From Kiritimatiellia bacterium (GTDB taxonomy: Bacteria > Verrucomicrobiota > Kiritimatiellia > CAIQIC01 > Lenti-01), in contig JAFXQI010000039.1 of the NCBI GenBank assembly GCA_017527155.1, positions 1-63,993 of the forward strand: 63,993 nucleotides of DNA. Direction: 5' to 3'. This document shows, in pieces, positions 32,651 through 41,596 of the stretch; position 1 is the first letter of the stretch; every line of letters begins with the position of its first letter. The notes under the pieces are model-generated. The model was not told the origin of the DNA. It worked only from the letters and a program-made list of their open reading frames with translations, and did not search any database. Made by a program: the position numbers and the translations under genes.

Positions 32651-34621
32651 ATGAACGACAAACCTTTCTACGTCACCACCCCCATCTACTACGTCAACGA
32701 CAAGCCGCACATCGGCCACGCCTACACGACCGTCCTCGCCGACGTCCTCGCGCGCATCCACAGGCTGTTCGGCCGCCCCACCTACTTCCTCACCGGCACC
32801 GACGAGCACGGCCAGAAGGTCCAGGAGGCCGCCGCCCGCCTCGGCGTCACCCCCCAGCAGCACGCCGACGCGACGGTCGTGCGCTTCCAGGAAGCCTGGC
32901 AGAAGCTCGAGATCACCAACGACGACTTCATCCGCACCACCCAGGAGCGCCACAAGGCCATCGTGCAGGAAATGCTCCAGGACCTCTTCGACCGCGGCGA
33001 AATCTACCGCGCCGAGTACGACGGCTGGTACTGCGTCGGCGACGAGCGCTTCTTCACCGAAAAGGACCTCGCCGACGGCAAGTGCCCCGTCTGCGGCCGC
33101 GAAGTCCAGCGCGTGCGCGAGGCCAACTACTTCTTCCGCATGTCCAAGTACCAGGACTGGCTCGTGGACTACATCCAGACCCATCCCGAATTCATCCAGC
33201 CCGATTTCCGCCGCAACGAAACCCTTGGCTTCCTCCGCAAGCCCCTCCAGGACCTGTGCATCTCGCGCCCGAAGAGCCGCCTCTCGTGGGGCATCGAGCT
33301 GCCGTTCGACAGGGACTACGTGACGTACGTCTGGTTCGACGCCCTCGTCAACTACGTCAGCGCCATCGGCTACCGCCGCGACGACGCCCGCTTCGCCAAG
33401 TGGTGGCCCGCCGTCCACCTCATCGGCAAGGACATCCTCACGACCCACAGCGTCTACTGGCCCTGCATGCTCAAGGCGGCGGGGGTGGAGATGCCGCGCA
33501 CGATCTTCGCTCACGGCTGGTGGCTCTCGGGGACCGCCAAGATGAGCAAATCCCTCGGCAACGTCGTCAACCCGATGGACATGATGGAGCGCTACGGCGT
33601 CGAGCCCTTCCGCTACTTCCTGCTCGCCGAGATGGTGATGGGCCAGGACGCGGCCTTCACCGAGGACGTCTTCGTCCGCCGCTACAACGCCGACCTCGCC
33701 AACGACCTGGGCAACTGCCTCTCGCGCGTCGCGAGCATGGTCGGCAAGTACTGCGCCGGCCGTCTCCCCGCGCCCGAACCCGGCGCCTTCGGGCCCGGCG
33801 CGCCCGCCGCCGAACTCCTCGCCCGCGCCACCGCCGCGGCGGCGGCCCTGCGCGACAGCGCCGACCGCTACGACCTCTCCTCCGGCATCGCGCAGGTCAT
33901 GGACGCCGTGCGCGCCATCAACCGCTTCCTCGAGGCGCGCCAGCCCTGGACCCAAGCCAAGGCCGCCGACCCGGCCCCCCTCGGCACCACCCTCTACGCC
34001 GCCGCCGACGCCCTGCGCGTATGCTCCGGCCTCCTCATGCCGCTCATGCCGCAGAAGATGACCGCCCTGCGCATCGCCCTCGGCATGGACCCCGCCGCCG
34101 CGGCCGCCGTGGACCCCGAAGGCCTCTTCGCGCCCGCCCGCCTCGCCCCCGGCGCCCAAGTGACGCCTCCCGGCGCCCTCTTCCCCCGCATCGAGCCCCC
34201 CAAGCCCGCCGAAGAGCCCAAGCCCGCCGCCGCCCCCGCCCCCGCCAAGCCCGCCGCCAAAGCCAAGCCCGCCGCCCCCGCCGAGCCCCTCCCCGAAGGC
34301 ATCATCTCCTACGACGACTTCGCCAAGGTCCACCTCCGCACCGCCAAGATCATGACCGCCGAACCCATCGACGGCGCCGTCAAGCTCCTCAAACTCGGCG
34401 TCTGGATGGGCACCGAGCGCCGCCAGATCGTCGCCGGCATCGCCCTCCACTACAAACCCGCCGACCTCATCGGCAAGACCGTCGTCGTCGTCGAAAACCT
34501 CGCCCCCGTAAAACTCCGCGGCGTCGAGAGCCAGGGCATGCTCCTCGCCGCCAGCCGCGGCGAAACCCTCCGCCTCGTCACCATCGACGGCGACCTCTCC
34601 AGCGGCGCCGTGGTCAAGTGA
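32651..34621 (+). CDS. metG: Methionyl-tRNA synthetase
   Basis: 656 residues, class I synthetase charging tRNA-Met. Signature HIGH as PHIGHAY (His20-His23) and KMSKS as AKMSKSLGN (297-301). The zinc knuckle region has one CPVCG pair. After the anticodon-binding domain comes a Pro/Ala/Lys-rich linker (about 515-550, PAEEPKPAAAPAPAKPAAKA) and a C-terminal EMAP-like tRNA-binding/dimerisation domain (about 555-656). ATG 32651 has AGGAG 7 nt upstream. Confidence 0.97.
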   Translation: MNDKPFYVTTPIYYVNDKPHIGHAYTTVLADVLARIHRLFGRPTYFLTGTDEHGQKVQEAAARLGVTPQQHADATVVRFQEAWQKLEITNDDFIRTTQERHKAIVQEMLQDLFDRGEIYRAEYDGWYCVGDERFFTEKDLADGKCPVCGREVQRVREANYFFRMSKYQDWLVDYIQTHPEFIQPDFRRNETLGFLRKPLQDLCISRPKSRLSWGIELPFDRDYVTYVWFDALVNYVSAIGYRRDDARFAKWWPAVHLIGKDILTTHSVYWPCMLKAAGVEMPRTIFAHGWWLSGTAKMSKSLGNVVNPMDMMERYGVEPFRYFLLAEMVMGQDAAFTEDVFVRRYNADLANDLGNCLSRVASMVGKYCAGRLPAPEPGAFGPGAPAAELLARATAAAAALRDSADRYDLSSGIAQVMDAVRAINRFLEARQPWTQAKAADPAPLGTTLYAAADALRVCSGLLMPLMPQKMTALRIALGMDPAAAAAVDPEGLFAPARLAPGAQVTPPGALFPRIEPPKPAEEPKPAAAPAPAKPAAKAKPAAPAEPLPEGIISYDDFAKVHLRTAKIMTAEPIDGAVKLLKLGVWMGTERRQIVAGIALHYKPADLIGKTVVVVENLAPVKLRGVESQGMLLAASRGETLRLVTIDGDLSSGAVVK

Positions 34622-34670
34622 GCCGATCCACCGCAACTTTTCACTTTTCTCTTTTCACTTTTCACTTCCC

Positions 34671-35066
34671 ATGAAAACCCACACCACCCCCCTCACCGTC
34701 CGCCCCTACGAGTGCGACCCCTACGGCCACGTCAACCACGCCAACTACCTCCACTACCTCGAAGTCGCGCGCCTCGACTACATGCGCGCCGTCGGCTTCG
34801 ACTACCACGGCCTTCTCGCGGCGGGCTACATCATGCCCATCACCCACATCGACATCGCCTACCGCGCCGCCGCCCTCTCCGAAGACGAACTCACCATCGA
34901 ATCCACCCCCGTCACCGTCCGCCGCGTCACCGGCTCCATGAAGCAGACCATCCGCCGCGGCGACACCGTCGTCGTCGAAGCCCTCGTCGAGTGGTGCATC
35001 GTCGACCGCGCCGGCCGCCCCGCCCGCCCCCCCGAAGCCTACGACCTCCGGAGCGCCGTCGAATGA
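34671..35066 (+). CDS. Acyl-CoA thioesterase, YbgC/4-hydroxybenzoyl-CoA type
   Basis: 131 residues, single hot-dog domain. The active-site stretch is RPYECDPYGHVNHANYLHYL with Asp16 as catalytic residue. These cytoplasmic enzymes hydrolyse short acyl-CoA/ACP thioesters and often associate with the envelope. Its stop overlaps the ATG of the next gene (ATGA), which makes it the first of a three-gene coupled operon. The 49-nt gap after metG is filled with TTTTCACTT-type repeats and no clear RBS. Confidence 0.87.
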   Translation: MKTHTTPLTVRPYECDPYGHVNHANYLHYLEVARLDYMRAVGFDYHGLLAAGYIMPITHIDIAYRAAALSEDELTIESTPVTVRRVTGSMKQTIRRGDTVVVEALVEWCIVDRAGRPARPPEAYDLRSAVE

Positions 35067-35908
35067 CCCCCCGCCCCCCCAAGCCCTCGTCCCGTCCGTC
35101 CCCGTCGTCCCGGTCGTCCCGTCCCCCCTCCTCCCCCTCCAAGCCCTCGTCGCCTCGTCGCCTCGTCGCTTCGTCTCCCTCTTTCTCCCCCCTCCAAGCC
35201 TCCAAGTCCTCCCTCCGCGCCCGCGTCCGCGCCCTCCCCGGCGCCACCGACGCCGAATCCCTGGCCAACCAGCGCGCCCTCCTTGCGAGCGACCTCTGGG
35301 CGGCGGCCTTCAACATCGCCCTCTACCGCTCCCTTCCCGGCGAACCCGCCACCGACCTCCTCTTCGCCGACGCCGCCCGCCTCGGCATGGACATCCAATA
35401 TCCCGCCGCCCGTCCCGGCGGCAAAACCTACTCCTGGCGCCGCCTCACCGACAAAACCACCTGGCGTCCCGGCCCCCACGGCATCGACGACCCCGACCCC
35501 GCCACCACCCGACCCGGACGCCCCGGCGACCTGCGCCTCGTCGTCGTCCCCGGACTCGCCTTCGACGCCACCGGCCGCCGCCTCGGCCACGGCACCGGCG
35601 CCTACGACCGCCTCCTCGCCCAGTGCCCCGACGCCCTTCTTCTCGCCCTCTGCCCCGCCTCCCGCCTCCTCCCCCCCGACACCATCCCCTCCGCCCCCCA
35701 CGACATCCCCGTCGACGCCATCCTCACCAACGGCCGTTTCCGTTTCCTCCCCACATCCGAGGCCAAACTCTCCCGCCTCTTCGGCTTCCCCCCCGATCAA
35801 TCCGAAAACGACCCACCGCCCACTCGTCACTCGTCACTCGTCACTCGTCACTCCTCTTCCCCCTCGTCGTCTCGTCGTTTCGTCCCTTCGTCGGAGCCCC
35901 ATCCATGA
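35063..35908 (+). CDS. 5-formyltetrahydrofolate cyclo-ligase family protein
   Basis: 281 residues; the enzyme converts 5-formyl-THF to 5,10-methenyl-THF. The core spans about 50-240, with KTYSWRR, the glycine-rich GRRLGHGTGAYDRLLAQ near 172-188 and the final ILTNGRFRF. It is extended at both ends by low-complexity sequence: an N-terminal Ser/Pro/Arg stretch from CGTC-type repeats and a C-terminal RHSSLVTRHSSSPSSS encoded by ACTCGTC repeats. Start and stop both overlap the neighbouring genes by ATGA, so the extensions are truly translated unless an internal start is used. Confidence 0.85.
   Translation: MTPRPPKPSSRPSPSSRSSRPPSSPSKPSSPRRLVASSPSFSPLQASKSSLRARVRALPGATDAESLANQRALLASDLWAAAFNIALYRSLPGEPATDLLFADAARLGMDIQYPAARPGGKTYSWRRLTDKTTWRPGPHGIDDPDPATTRPGRPGDLRLVVVPGLAFDATGRRLGHGTGAYDRLLAQCPDALLLALCPASRLLPPDTIPSAPHDIPVDAILTNGRFRFLPTSEAKLSRLFGFPPDQSENDPPPTRHSSLVTRHSSSPSSSRRFVPSSEPHP
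35089..35195. repeat. CGTC/CCTCGTCG low-complexity repeat inside gene
   Basis: Imperfect tandem runs of CCGTCC, CGTCCC and CCTCGTCG in the 5' part of the cyclo-ligase gene, in frame. Confidence 0.7.
35821..35853. repeat. ACTCGTC tandem repeat at 3' end of cyclo-ligase gene
   Basis: Four to five copies of ACTCGTC, the same 7-mer as at 21074-21106 and with the same CCCACCG flank. Confidence 0.9.
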
Positions 35909-36684
35909 ACATCCTCCTGATCGGCGACATCGTCGGCCACCCCGGCCGCACCATCACCGCCCGCACCGCCACGCGCTGGAAGGCCGAGCACCGCGCCGAC
36001 CTCGTCATCGCCAACGCCGAGAACTCCGCCGCCGGACGCGGCCTCACCGCCCCCCTCGCCGACGAACTCTTTTCCGGCGGCTGCGACCTCCTCACCATGG
36101 GCGACCACGTCTGGGACCAGAAAGAAGCCCCGGCCCTCCTCGACCGCGACCCCCGCATCGTCCGCGCCCTGAACCTCCCCCCCGGCTGCCCCGGACGCGG
36201 CGCCACCGTCCTCGAGACCCCCGACGGCCCCCTGGCCCTCGTCCAGCTCCTCGGCCGCACCTTCATGGCCATGAACTCCGACTGCCCCTTCCGGGCCATC
36301 GACGACTGGCTCAAGCGCAACGCCTCCCGCTTCAAAACCATCATCGTCGACTTCCACGCCGAGGCCACCTCCGAAAAAGTCGCCATGCGCCACCATCTCG
36401 ACGGCCGCGTCACCTGCCTCTTCGGCACCCACACCCACATCCAGACTGCCGACGAATCCGTCACCGCCAAAGGCACCGCCTACATCACCGACCTGGGCAT
36501 GACGGGGCCCTGCGACTCTGTCATCGGCCGCACCACCGACATCATCCTCCGCCGCTTCACCACCGGCATGCCCGGCAAATTCGAAATCGCCACCAACGAC
36601 GTCCGCCTCCACGGCGCCCTCCTCACCCTCGACCCCACCACCGGCCGCGCCCGCAAAATCAAGCGCGTGGAGGAACTCGCCTGA
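35905..36684 (+). CDS. YmdB-like calcineurin-type metallophosphoesterase
   Basis: 259 residues; the family (TIGR00282, YmdB of Bacillus) are 2',3'-cyclic nucleotide phosphodiesterases. Metal-binding motifs: MNILLIGDIVGHPGR (Asp8), NAENSAAGRG (Glu39/Asn40), TMGDHVWDQ (Asp/His near 66-67), then DFHAEATSEK and FGTHTHIQTAD near the C-terminus. It overlaps the cyclo-ligase stop by 4 nt. Folate enzyme plus YmdB in one unit is a common arrangement, with no clear mechanistic reason. Confidence 0.92.
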   Translation: MNILLIGDIVGHPGRTITARTATRWKAEHRADLVIANAENSAAGRGLTAPLADELFSGGCDLLTMGDHVWDQKEAPALLDRDPRIVRALNLPPGCPGRGATVLETPDGPLALVQLLGRTFMAMNSDCPFRAIDDWLKRNASRFKTIIVDFHAEATSEKVAMRHHLDGRVTCLFGTHTHIQTADESVTAKGTAYITDLGMTGPCDSVIGRTTDIILRRFTTGMPGKFEIATNDVRLHGALLTLDPTTGRARKIKRVEELA

Positions 36685-36689
36685 CCCCT

Positions 36690-36871
36690 CCCCGGAAAAC
36701 CTTTTTGGGGAAACAAAAACAACAAAAAAGAAACAAAACATTTCAACAACAATTGTTTTCCCGTGAATTTGTTTTCCCATTTGTTCCTTTTGTTTCCCCA
36801 TCCACCCTCCAGAAATTGTCCCCCTTTGTTTTTCCGAGTTGTTTTGAGTTGTTTTCCAAAACCATCCGTTT
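36690..36871. repeat. AT-rich ACAA/TTGTT low-complexity inverted region
   Basis: A strongly AT-rich island in GC-rich DNA. GGGGAAACAAAA at 36709 faces TTTTGTTTCCCC at 36787-36798; between and after are CAACAA and TTGTTTTCC repeats. It fills the gap before the GT9 gene and may carry its promoter, but I see no clean -35/-10 pair. Confidence 0.7.
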
Positions 36872-36875
36872 CTCC

Positions 36876-37877
36876 ATGCGCATCCTGATCGTCAAACTCT
36901 CCTCCCTCGGCGACATCGCCCACGCCCTTCCCGCCGTCCGCCTCCTCAAGGCCCGTACCGGCGCCGCCATCGACTGGGTCGTCCAGCCCGAGTACGCCCC
37001 CCTCCTCGACGCCTGCACCCTGGTCGACCGCACCATCCACTTCCCGCGCAAACACTTCTTCCGCGACTTCCTCCCCTTCCGGCGCGCCCTGCGCGAGAAC
37101 CAATACGACCTCGTCCTCGACCTCCAGGGCCTCATGAAGAGCGCCATCGCCGCCCGCCTTTCCCGCGCCGCCTGGCGCGTCGGCCCCGCCTGGTCCCGCG
37201 AAGGCTCCCATCTTCTCTACGACGCCCGCCCTGACCGCCGCGACGGCCCCCGCCGCCACGCCACCGACGAACTCATCGACCTCATCGACACCGTCGCCCC
37301 GCCCCCCGAAGACGGCGCCCCCGAGCCCCCTTTGCCGCCCCTCGACTTCACCTTCCCCGAGAGCGCGGCCCCCGACGACCCCGGCCCGCGCATCGCCTTC
37401 ACCCCCTTCTCCCGCTGGACCACCAAAGACTGGCCGTCCGACCACTTCATCGCCCTCGGACGCCGCCTCCTGGCCGAAATCGGCGGCACCATCCGCATCC
37501 TGGGCGGCCCCGCCGACACCGCGGCCGGACAAGCCATGGCCGCCGCCATCGGCGACCGCGCCACCAACCTCTGCGGCCACACCACCCTCCCCACCCTCTG
37601 CTCCGAACTCCAATCCGCCGACCTGGTGATCGGCGTCGACTCCGGCCCCCTTCACTGGGCCAACCTCCTCGGCACCCCGCTGGTGGCGATCTACGGCTCC
37701 ACCGACCCCGCCCGCACCGGCCCCTGGAACAACCTCTCCTCCGTCCTCACCGTCTCCCTTCCCTGCCGCCCCTGCCACTCCCGCACCTGCGCCACCGCCC
37801 CCTCCACCCCCGTCCCCCCCTGCCTCTCCTCCCTCTCCCCCGACACCGTCCTCGCCGCCGCCCTCGCCCGCCTCTGA
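36876..37877 (+). CDS. GT9 family heptosyltransferase-like glycosyltransferase
   Basis: 333 residues, GT-B fold. N-terminal RILIVKLSSLGDIAHALPAV and the C-terminal donor-binding blocks ITFTPFSRWTTKDWP-like (about 170-190), ILGGPADTAAG and VIGVDSGPLHWANLLGTPLV (about 250-270) are characteristic of LPS ADP-heptosyltransferases (WaaC/WaaF). It would add sugars to the LPS inner core on the cytoplasmic side. No Shine-Dalgarno is obvious; the upstream region is an AT-rich repeat. The C-terminus is Pro/Ser-rich with four cysteines. Confidence 0.88.
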   Translation: MRILIVKLSSLGDIAHALPAVRLLKARTGAAIDWVVQPEYAPLLDACTLVDRTIHFPRKHFFRDFLPFRRALRENQYDLVLDLQGLMKSAIAARLSRAAWRVGPAWSREGSHLLYDARPDRRDGPRRHATDELIDLIDTVAPPPEDGAPEPPLPPLDFTFPESAAPDDPGPRIAFTPFSRWTTKDWPSDHFIALGRRLLAEIGGTIRILGGPADTAAGQAMAAAIGDRATNLCGHTTLPTLCSELQSADLVIGVDSGPLHWANLLGTPLVAIYGSTDPARTGPWNNLSSVLTVSLPCRPCHSRTCATAPSTPVPPCLSSLSPDTVLAAALARL

Positions 37878-37971
37878 TTCCGCTGCGCTTGGCGGGAACC
37901 TCGCGAAACGTTTTCCGCGGCGGATAGAGCGGTTGACGTTTATCTGCTGCTTTCCAGAAGTTTCTCAACCA

Positions 37972-38062
37972 CAAGGTCGCGCGGAAGCGCGCCCCTCCCG
38001 TTGCGTTCTCCAGGGGGGAGGGACGCGCTTCTGCGCGTCCGCGGTGGAAATGCCTGCCAGAA
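37972..38062. repeat. GCGCG hairpin repeat copy (dispersed family)
   Basis: Holds GGTCGCGCGGAAGCGCGCCCC and, 30 bp on, GGGAGGGACGCGCTTCTGCGCGTCC. These are the same modules as in the tandem block at 63345-63890. Located between two convergent genes. Confidence 0.8.
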
Positions 38063-38113
38063 GAGCGGATTGAAGCCACACTGTTTCTTGCACCGCTCTG
38101 GCCCCCCGGCACC

Positions 38114-38776
38114 CTACCAGACGAAATGGGAGTCGATGGCTTCGCCGTTGTCCACCAGGACGTCCTGGCCGGTCATCGAGCGGTTGACCGCCGTCAGGAA
38201 ATAAATCCATTCGGCGATCTCCGACGGCTCCGCCCAGCGCTTGAGGGGCGTCACGTCCATGATGCGCGACCAGAGCGCCGGGTCGTCCATGACGCGGCGG
38301 TTGGAATCGGTCAGGACGCCGCCCGGCGAGATGCTGTTGCACGTCGCCCCCCAGCGGGCGATGCGCAGGGCGACATTCTTCGCGTAGGGGAGGATGCCGC
38401 CCTTGCTCGCCGCGTACTCGGGGAACTCCGCCCCGGTGTGCGCGCTCGCCGACGCGACGAGGCAGACCGACCGGATCGCGGGCTGCACGCCGTAGCGCTC
38501 GGTGGCGCGCACCAGCGCCTTGAGGTTCACGTCGATGTCCTCCGCCCCGCGCCCCTGCACGCCGGCGCAGCAGACGAGGATGTGGACTTCGCCCGCGTCC
38601 GGCAGCGGCTCCGGCGAGAGCAGGTCGTGCAGGAAGTGCCGGTAGGCGGGGCTCGTCGCAAGGGCGTCCGGCGGCGGCGCCTTGTCGAGTCCCGCCACGG
38701 CGTGCCCCGCCGCCAGGAAGCGCGCCGCCACCGCGCGGCCGATCCCCCCCGAAGCGCCCGTCACCAGCACGTTCAC
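38114..38776 (-). CDS. Short-chain dehydrogenase/reductase
   Basis: 220 residues, classical SDR. NAD(P)-binding TGASGGIG (6-13), the NAG-equivalent CCAGVQ (69-74), catalytic Ser near 111 and YAASK (Tyr121, Lys125), then the SPGGVLTD block. The C-terminal MTGQDVLVDNGEAI fits FabG-like proteins. The GTG start at 38776 overlaps the stop of the yhhQ gene (GTGA), so the two are coupled. Substrate unknown. Confidence 0.9.
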   Translation of the reverse strand: MNVLVTGASGGIGRAVAARFLAAGHAVAGLDKAPPPDALATSPAYRHFLHDLLSPEPLPDAGEVHILVCCAGVQGRGAEDIDVNLKALVRATERYGVQPAIRSVCLVASASAHTGAEFPEYAASKGGILPYAKNVALRIARWGATCNSISPGGVLTDSNRRVMDDPALWSRIMDVTPLKRWAEPSEIAEWIYFLTAVNRSMTGQDVLVDNGEAIDSHFVW

Positions 38777-39465
38777 AGTTTGCCCTCCGGCAGGCGGCGG
38801 CAGAGGTAGATGAACGGGGTATCCAGCAGGCTCGTCGCCACGAAGATCGCCAAACTCGACCACACGATCTGCCACAGGTGAGCCTGGCTGAAAGTGCCCC
38901 AGAACGCCGCGTAGGTGAACAGCACCGTGTTCGCCAGCTGCGAGCACAGCGTCGAGCCGTTGTTGCGCACCCAGAGCCAGGCGCGGTGGTTGCCGCCGAT
39001 CCGCTCGGTCCAGCGCCAGATCGCGTGGTAGAGGAGCACGTCCAGGTGCTGCACCACCGCGTACACCCCCAGGCTCGCCAGCACGATCCGCGGCGTGTTC
39101 CCGAACACCTCCCGCATGTGCGGCAGCGCGAAGTCCTCCGCCCCCGGCACGAAGTGCAGCCACATCTGCGAAATCGCCACGAAGCACACCGACCCGAAGA
39201 TCCCGATCCGCACCGCCCGGTTCGCCTCCGCCTTCCCGCACATCTCGCTGAGCACGTCCGTGACCAGGAAGGTGCTGGCGAACAGCACGTTGCCGAGCGT
39301 CATGTCCATCCCGAACGCGCGGATCTGGACGACGACCTCGATGTTGGCGGCGACCGTCGCCAGCACGCTCCATGCGTAAAGGCCCGCGCGCCCGAAGATG
39401 CGCCAGGCCAGCACCACCGCGCCGTAGGCCAGCACGACCTGCCCGGCGAGCAACCATTCGTTCAT
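38773..39465 (-). CDS. yhhQ: Queuosine precursor transporter, YhhQ/VUT family
   Basis: 230 residues, six or seven membrane helices. Family features: LFASTFLVTDVLSEMCGK near 84-101, the region with HLDVLLYHAIWRWTERIGG and RNNGSTLCSQLANTVLFTYA near 165-190. It imports preQ0/preQ1 or queuine for tRNA modification. ATG 39465 has AAAGGA 8 nt upstream. First gene of a two-gene unit with an SDR; no queuosine biosynthesis genes are nearby. Confidence 0.9.
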   Translation of the reverse strand: MNEWLLAGQVVLAYGAVVLAWRIFGRAGLYAWSVLATVAANIEVVVQIRAFGMDMTLGNVLFASTFLVTDVLSEMCGKAEANRAVRIGIFGSVCFVAISQMWLHFVPGAEDFALPHMREVFGNTPRIVLASLGVYAVVQHLDVLLYHAIWRWTERIGGNHRAWLWVRNNGSTLCSQLANTVLFTYAAFWGTFSQAHLWQIVWSSLAIFVATSLLDTPFIYLCRRLPEGKL

Positions 39466-39512
39466 GATGTATCCTTTCGTCGCGCGGGAGTACAGCACCG
39501 CGCCGTTGGTCC

Positions 39513-39541
39513 ATCCTAGCGCGCCGCCCTCCGGATGGGAA
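39513..39541 (-). promoter_or_regulatory. Promoter of yhhQ-SDR unit
   Basis: Minus strand TTCCCA (39541-39536), 17 bp, TAGGAT (39518-39513); ~40-nt leader. It is back to back with the gspE promoter. Confidence 0.5.
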
Positions 39542-39565
39542 GCCCGTTCGCCGCCAAAACCGGGA

Positions 39566-39594
39566 TTGCGCGCGCCCCGCGGAACGGGTATCTT
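39566..39594 (+). promoter_or_regulatory. Promoter of GspE/PilB gene, predicted leaderless
   Basis: TTGCGC (39566-39571), 17 bp, TATCTT (39589-39594), 7 nt to in-frame GTG 39602. Confidence 0.65.
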
Positions 39595-39601
39595 TCGCTC
39601 C

Positions 39602-41305
39602 GTGCCTGCACCAGTTTCCAGCCGAATGAAAACCCTCCTCGCGGCGACGGGGCTCTTCACCCCGTCCCAGGTCGAGGAGTGGCTCATCCGCCTGCGCGAG
39701 AACGACGGACTGCTCACCGCCGCCGTCGCCGCCTCCGAAACCGTGCGCGAGGACGTCTTCCTGGAAGCCCTCGCCAGGGCCATGAAAATCCCCTACATGC
39801 GCCTCGGCGACGCCGCCATCGCCGAAGACGTCCTCGCCAGAATCCCGCCCAAGGCCGTCTTCCAGTACACCGTCATCCCGGTCGCCCTCGAAGACGCCGG
39901 CCGCGTCCTGCGCGTCGCGACGAGCGAACCCTTCCGGTCCGGACTGGCCGACGCCCTGCGCCTGGCGTCGGGCCTGCGCGTCAAGTTCGCGCTCGCGCCG
40001 TCGGCGGACATCGAGAAGGCGGTCAAGACCCTCTACGGCGTCGGCGCCGACACCCTCGACCGGCTCGACGTCGACGACGCCGACGACGGCGCCGTCCCGA
40101 CCCTCGGCGACCTCAACGACCTCGACCAGGAAGCGAGCGTCGTCAAATTCGTCAACCAGATCATCTGGGAATGCCGCCACGACAACGGCACCGACATCCA
40201 CATCGAGCCGATGGAGAACGACCTGCGCATCCGCTACCGCATCGACGGCGTCCTCCATCCCACGCCCCTCCCGCCGCAGATGAAGCGCTTCCAGTCCGCG
40301 ATCATCAGCCGCATCAAGGTCATGGCCGGAATGGACATCGCCGAGAAGCGCCTCCCCCAGGACGGCCGCATCGGCCTCAAGGTCAAGGGCGAAGAAATCG
40401 ACGTCCGCGTCTCCACCATGCCCACCGTCTACGGCGAGAGCGTCAGCCTCCGCCTCCTCATGCGGTCCAGCGGCATGTTCGGCATGGAAAAACTCGGCCT
40501 CTTCCCCGACGACGAAGCCGTCCTCAACCGCCTCATCCGCCGCCCCCACGGCATCCTCCTCGTGACCGGCCCGACCGGCAGCGGCAAATCCACGAGCCTC
40601 TACGCCTGGCTGCACACCATCAATTCCGTCGACAAGCGCATCCTGACCGTCGAAGACCCGATCGAATACGAAATGGCGGGCATCAACCAAGTCCAGGTCC
40701 GCAGCGAAATCGGCCTCACCTTCGCGAGCACCCTGCGCACCTTCCTGCGCCAGGACCCGGACATCATCATGGTCGGCGAAATCCGCGACCAGGAAACCGC
40801 CGACATCGCCATCCGCGCCGCCCTCACCGGCCACCTCGTCTTCAGCACCCTGCACACCAACGACGCCGCGGGCGCCGTCAACCGCCTCGTCGACATGGGC
40901 ATCGAACCCTTCCTCGTCGCGAGCAGCGTCGAAGCCCTCACCGCACAGCGCCTCATCCGCCGCCTCTGCCCCCACTGCAAGCGGCCCTGGAAGGTCGACA
41001 AACCCTTCCTCCAGAACATCGGCTTCCCGATCGAGACCCTCAAAGACGGCACCATCTGCGAACCCGTCGGCTGCGAAGCCTGCCACGGCACCGGATACTC
41101 CGGCCGGACCGGCATCTACGAAATCCTGACCGTGACCGACGAAATCCGCCAGATGGTGGTCGAACGCAAAACCTCCGGCGAAATCAAGGAATACGCCGTC
41201 GCGCACGGCATGCACACCCTCCGCATGGACGGCTGGCGGAAGGTTCTCGCCGGCATCACGACCCTCGAAGAAGTCCTCCGCGTCACCTCCGAAAACGAGT
41301 CCTGA
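39602..41305 (+). CDS. GspE/PilB-type secretion/pilus assembly ATPase
   Basis: 567 residues from GTG 39602 (or 559 from ATG 39626). N-terminal MshEN-like domain, then the hexameric ATPase: Walker A TGPTGSGKST (about 322-331), Asp box, ILTVEDPIEYEMAGINQVQV, Walker B DPDIIMVGEIRDQETAD, His box GHLVFSTLHTNDA, and the C-terminal four-cysteine zinc site (CPHC ... CEACHG). It powers type II secretion or type IV pilus extension from the cytoplasm. No other gsp/pil gene is adjacent. GTG is favoured because a promoter sits exactly 7 nt upstream. Confidence 0.93.
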   Translation: MPAPVSSRMKTLLAATGLFTPSQVEEWLIRLRENDGLLTAAVAASETVREDVFLEALARAMKIPYMRLGDAAIAEDVLARIPPKAVFQYTVIPVALEDAGRVLRVATSEPFRSGLADALRLASGLRVKFALAPSADIEKAVKTLYGVGADTLDRLDVDDADDGAVPTLGDLNDLDQEASVVKFVNQIIWECRHDNGTDIHIEPMENDLRIRYRIDGVLHPTPLPPQMKRFQSAIISRIKVMAGMDIAEKRLPQDGRIGLKVKGEEIDVRVSTMPTVYGESVSLRLLMRSSGMFGMEKLGLFPDDEAVLNRLIRRPHGILLVTGPTGSGKSTSLYAWLHTINSVDKRILTVEDPIEYEMAGINQVQVRSEIGLTFASTLRTFLRQDPDIIMVGEIRDQETADIAIRAALTGHLVFSTLHTNDAAGAVNRLVDMGIEPFLVASSVEALTAQRLIRRLCPHCKRPWKVDKPFLQNIGFPIETLKDGTICEPVGCEACHGTGYSGRTGIYEILTVTDEIRQMVVERKTSGEIKEYAVAHGMHTLRMDGWRKVLAGITTLEEVLRVTSENES

Positions 41306-41440
41306 CCCGCCTCCCGCCCCCCTTCGCTTCCTCCTGTCCCCGTCCCGCAGGGCGGCCCCCGTGCCGCCCCTCGCTCCCGCTCCCGACCTCCTCCCCCCTC
41401 CTCGCCCCCCCCCTCCCCTCGCACACGGCAACCCCGTTTT

Positions 41441-41500
41441 CATGCCCCCGGCATGGGGTGGAAACCCATGGATTGTCCATGTTTTTCCTGTTTCCAAATG
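41441..41500 (-). promoter_or_regulatory. CATTTG-ATG element, copy 6 (solo)
   Basis: On the minus strand CATTTG from 41500, GAAACAGGAAAA, a CATGGACAATCCATG palindrome, ATG at 41443 (57 nt; ATGAAA). It lies between two convergent genes with no minus-strand gene to drive. Confidence 0.75.
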
Positions 41501-41596
41501 CAGGTTGGACAAGGCCGAAACCCGGAATGCGAAACGCCCTCCCGCGGTGGCGGGAGGGCGGCGGAAAAAGGAAGAAGGCGACGGCAGAAGGTCGGC

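Noticed and set aside
36770..36840. CATTTGTTCC in the AT-rich island as an element copy
   Set aside because: No GGAAAA after the box and no ATG 57-59 nt downstream.
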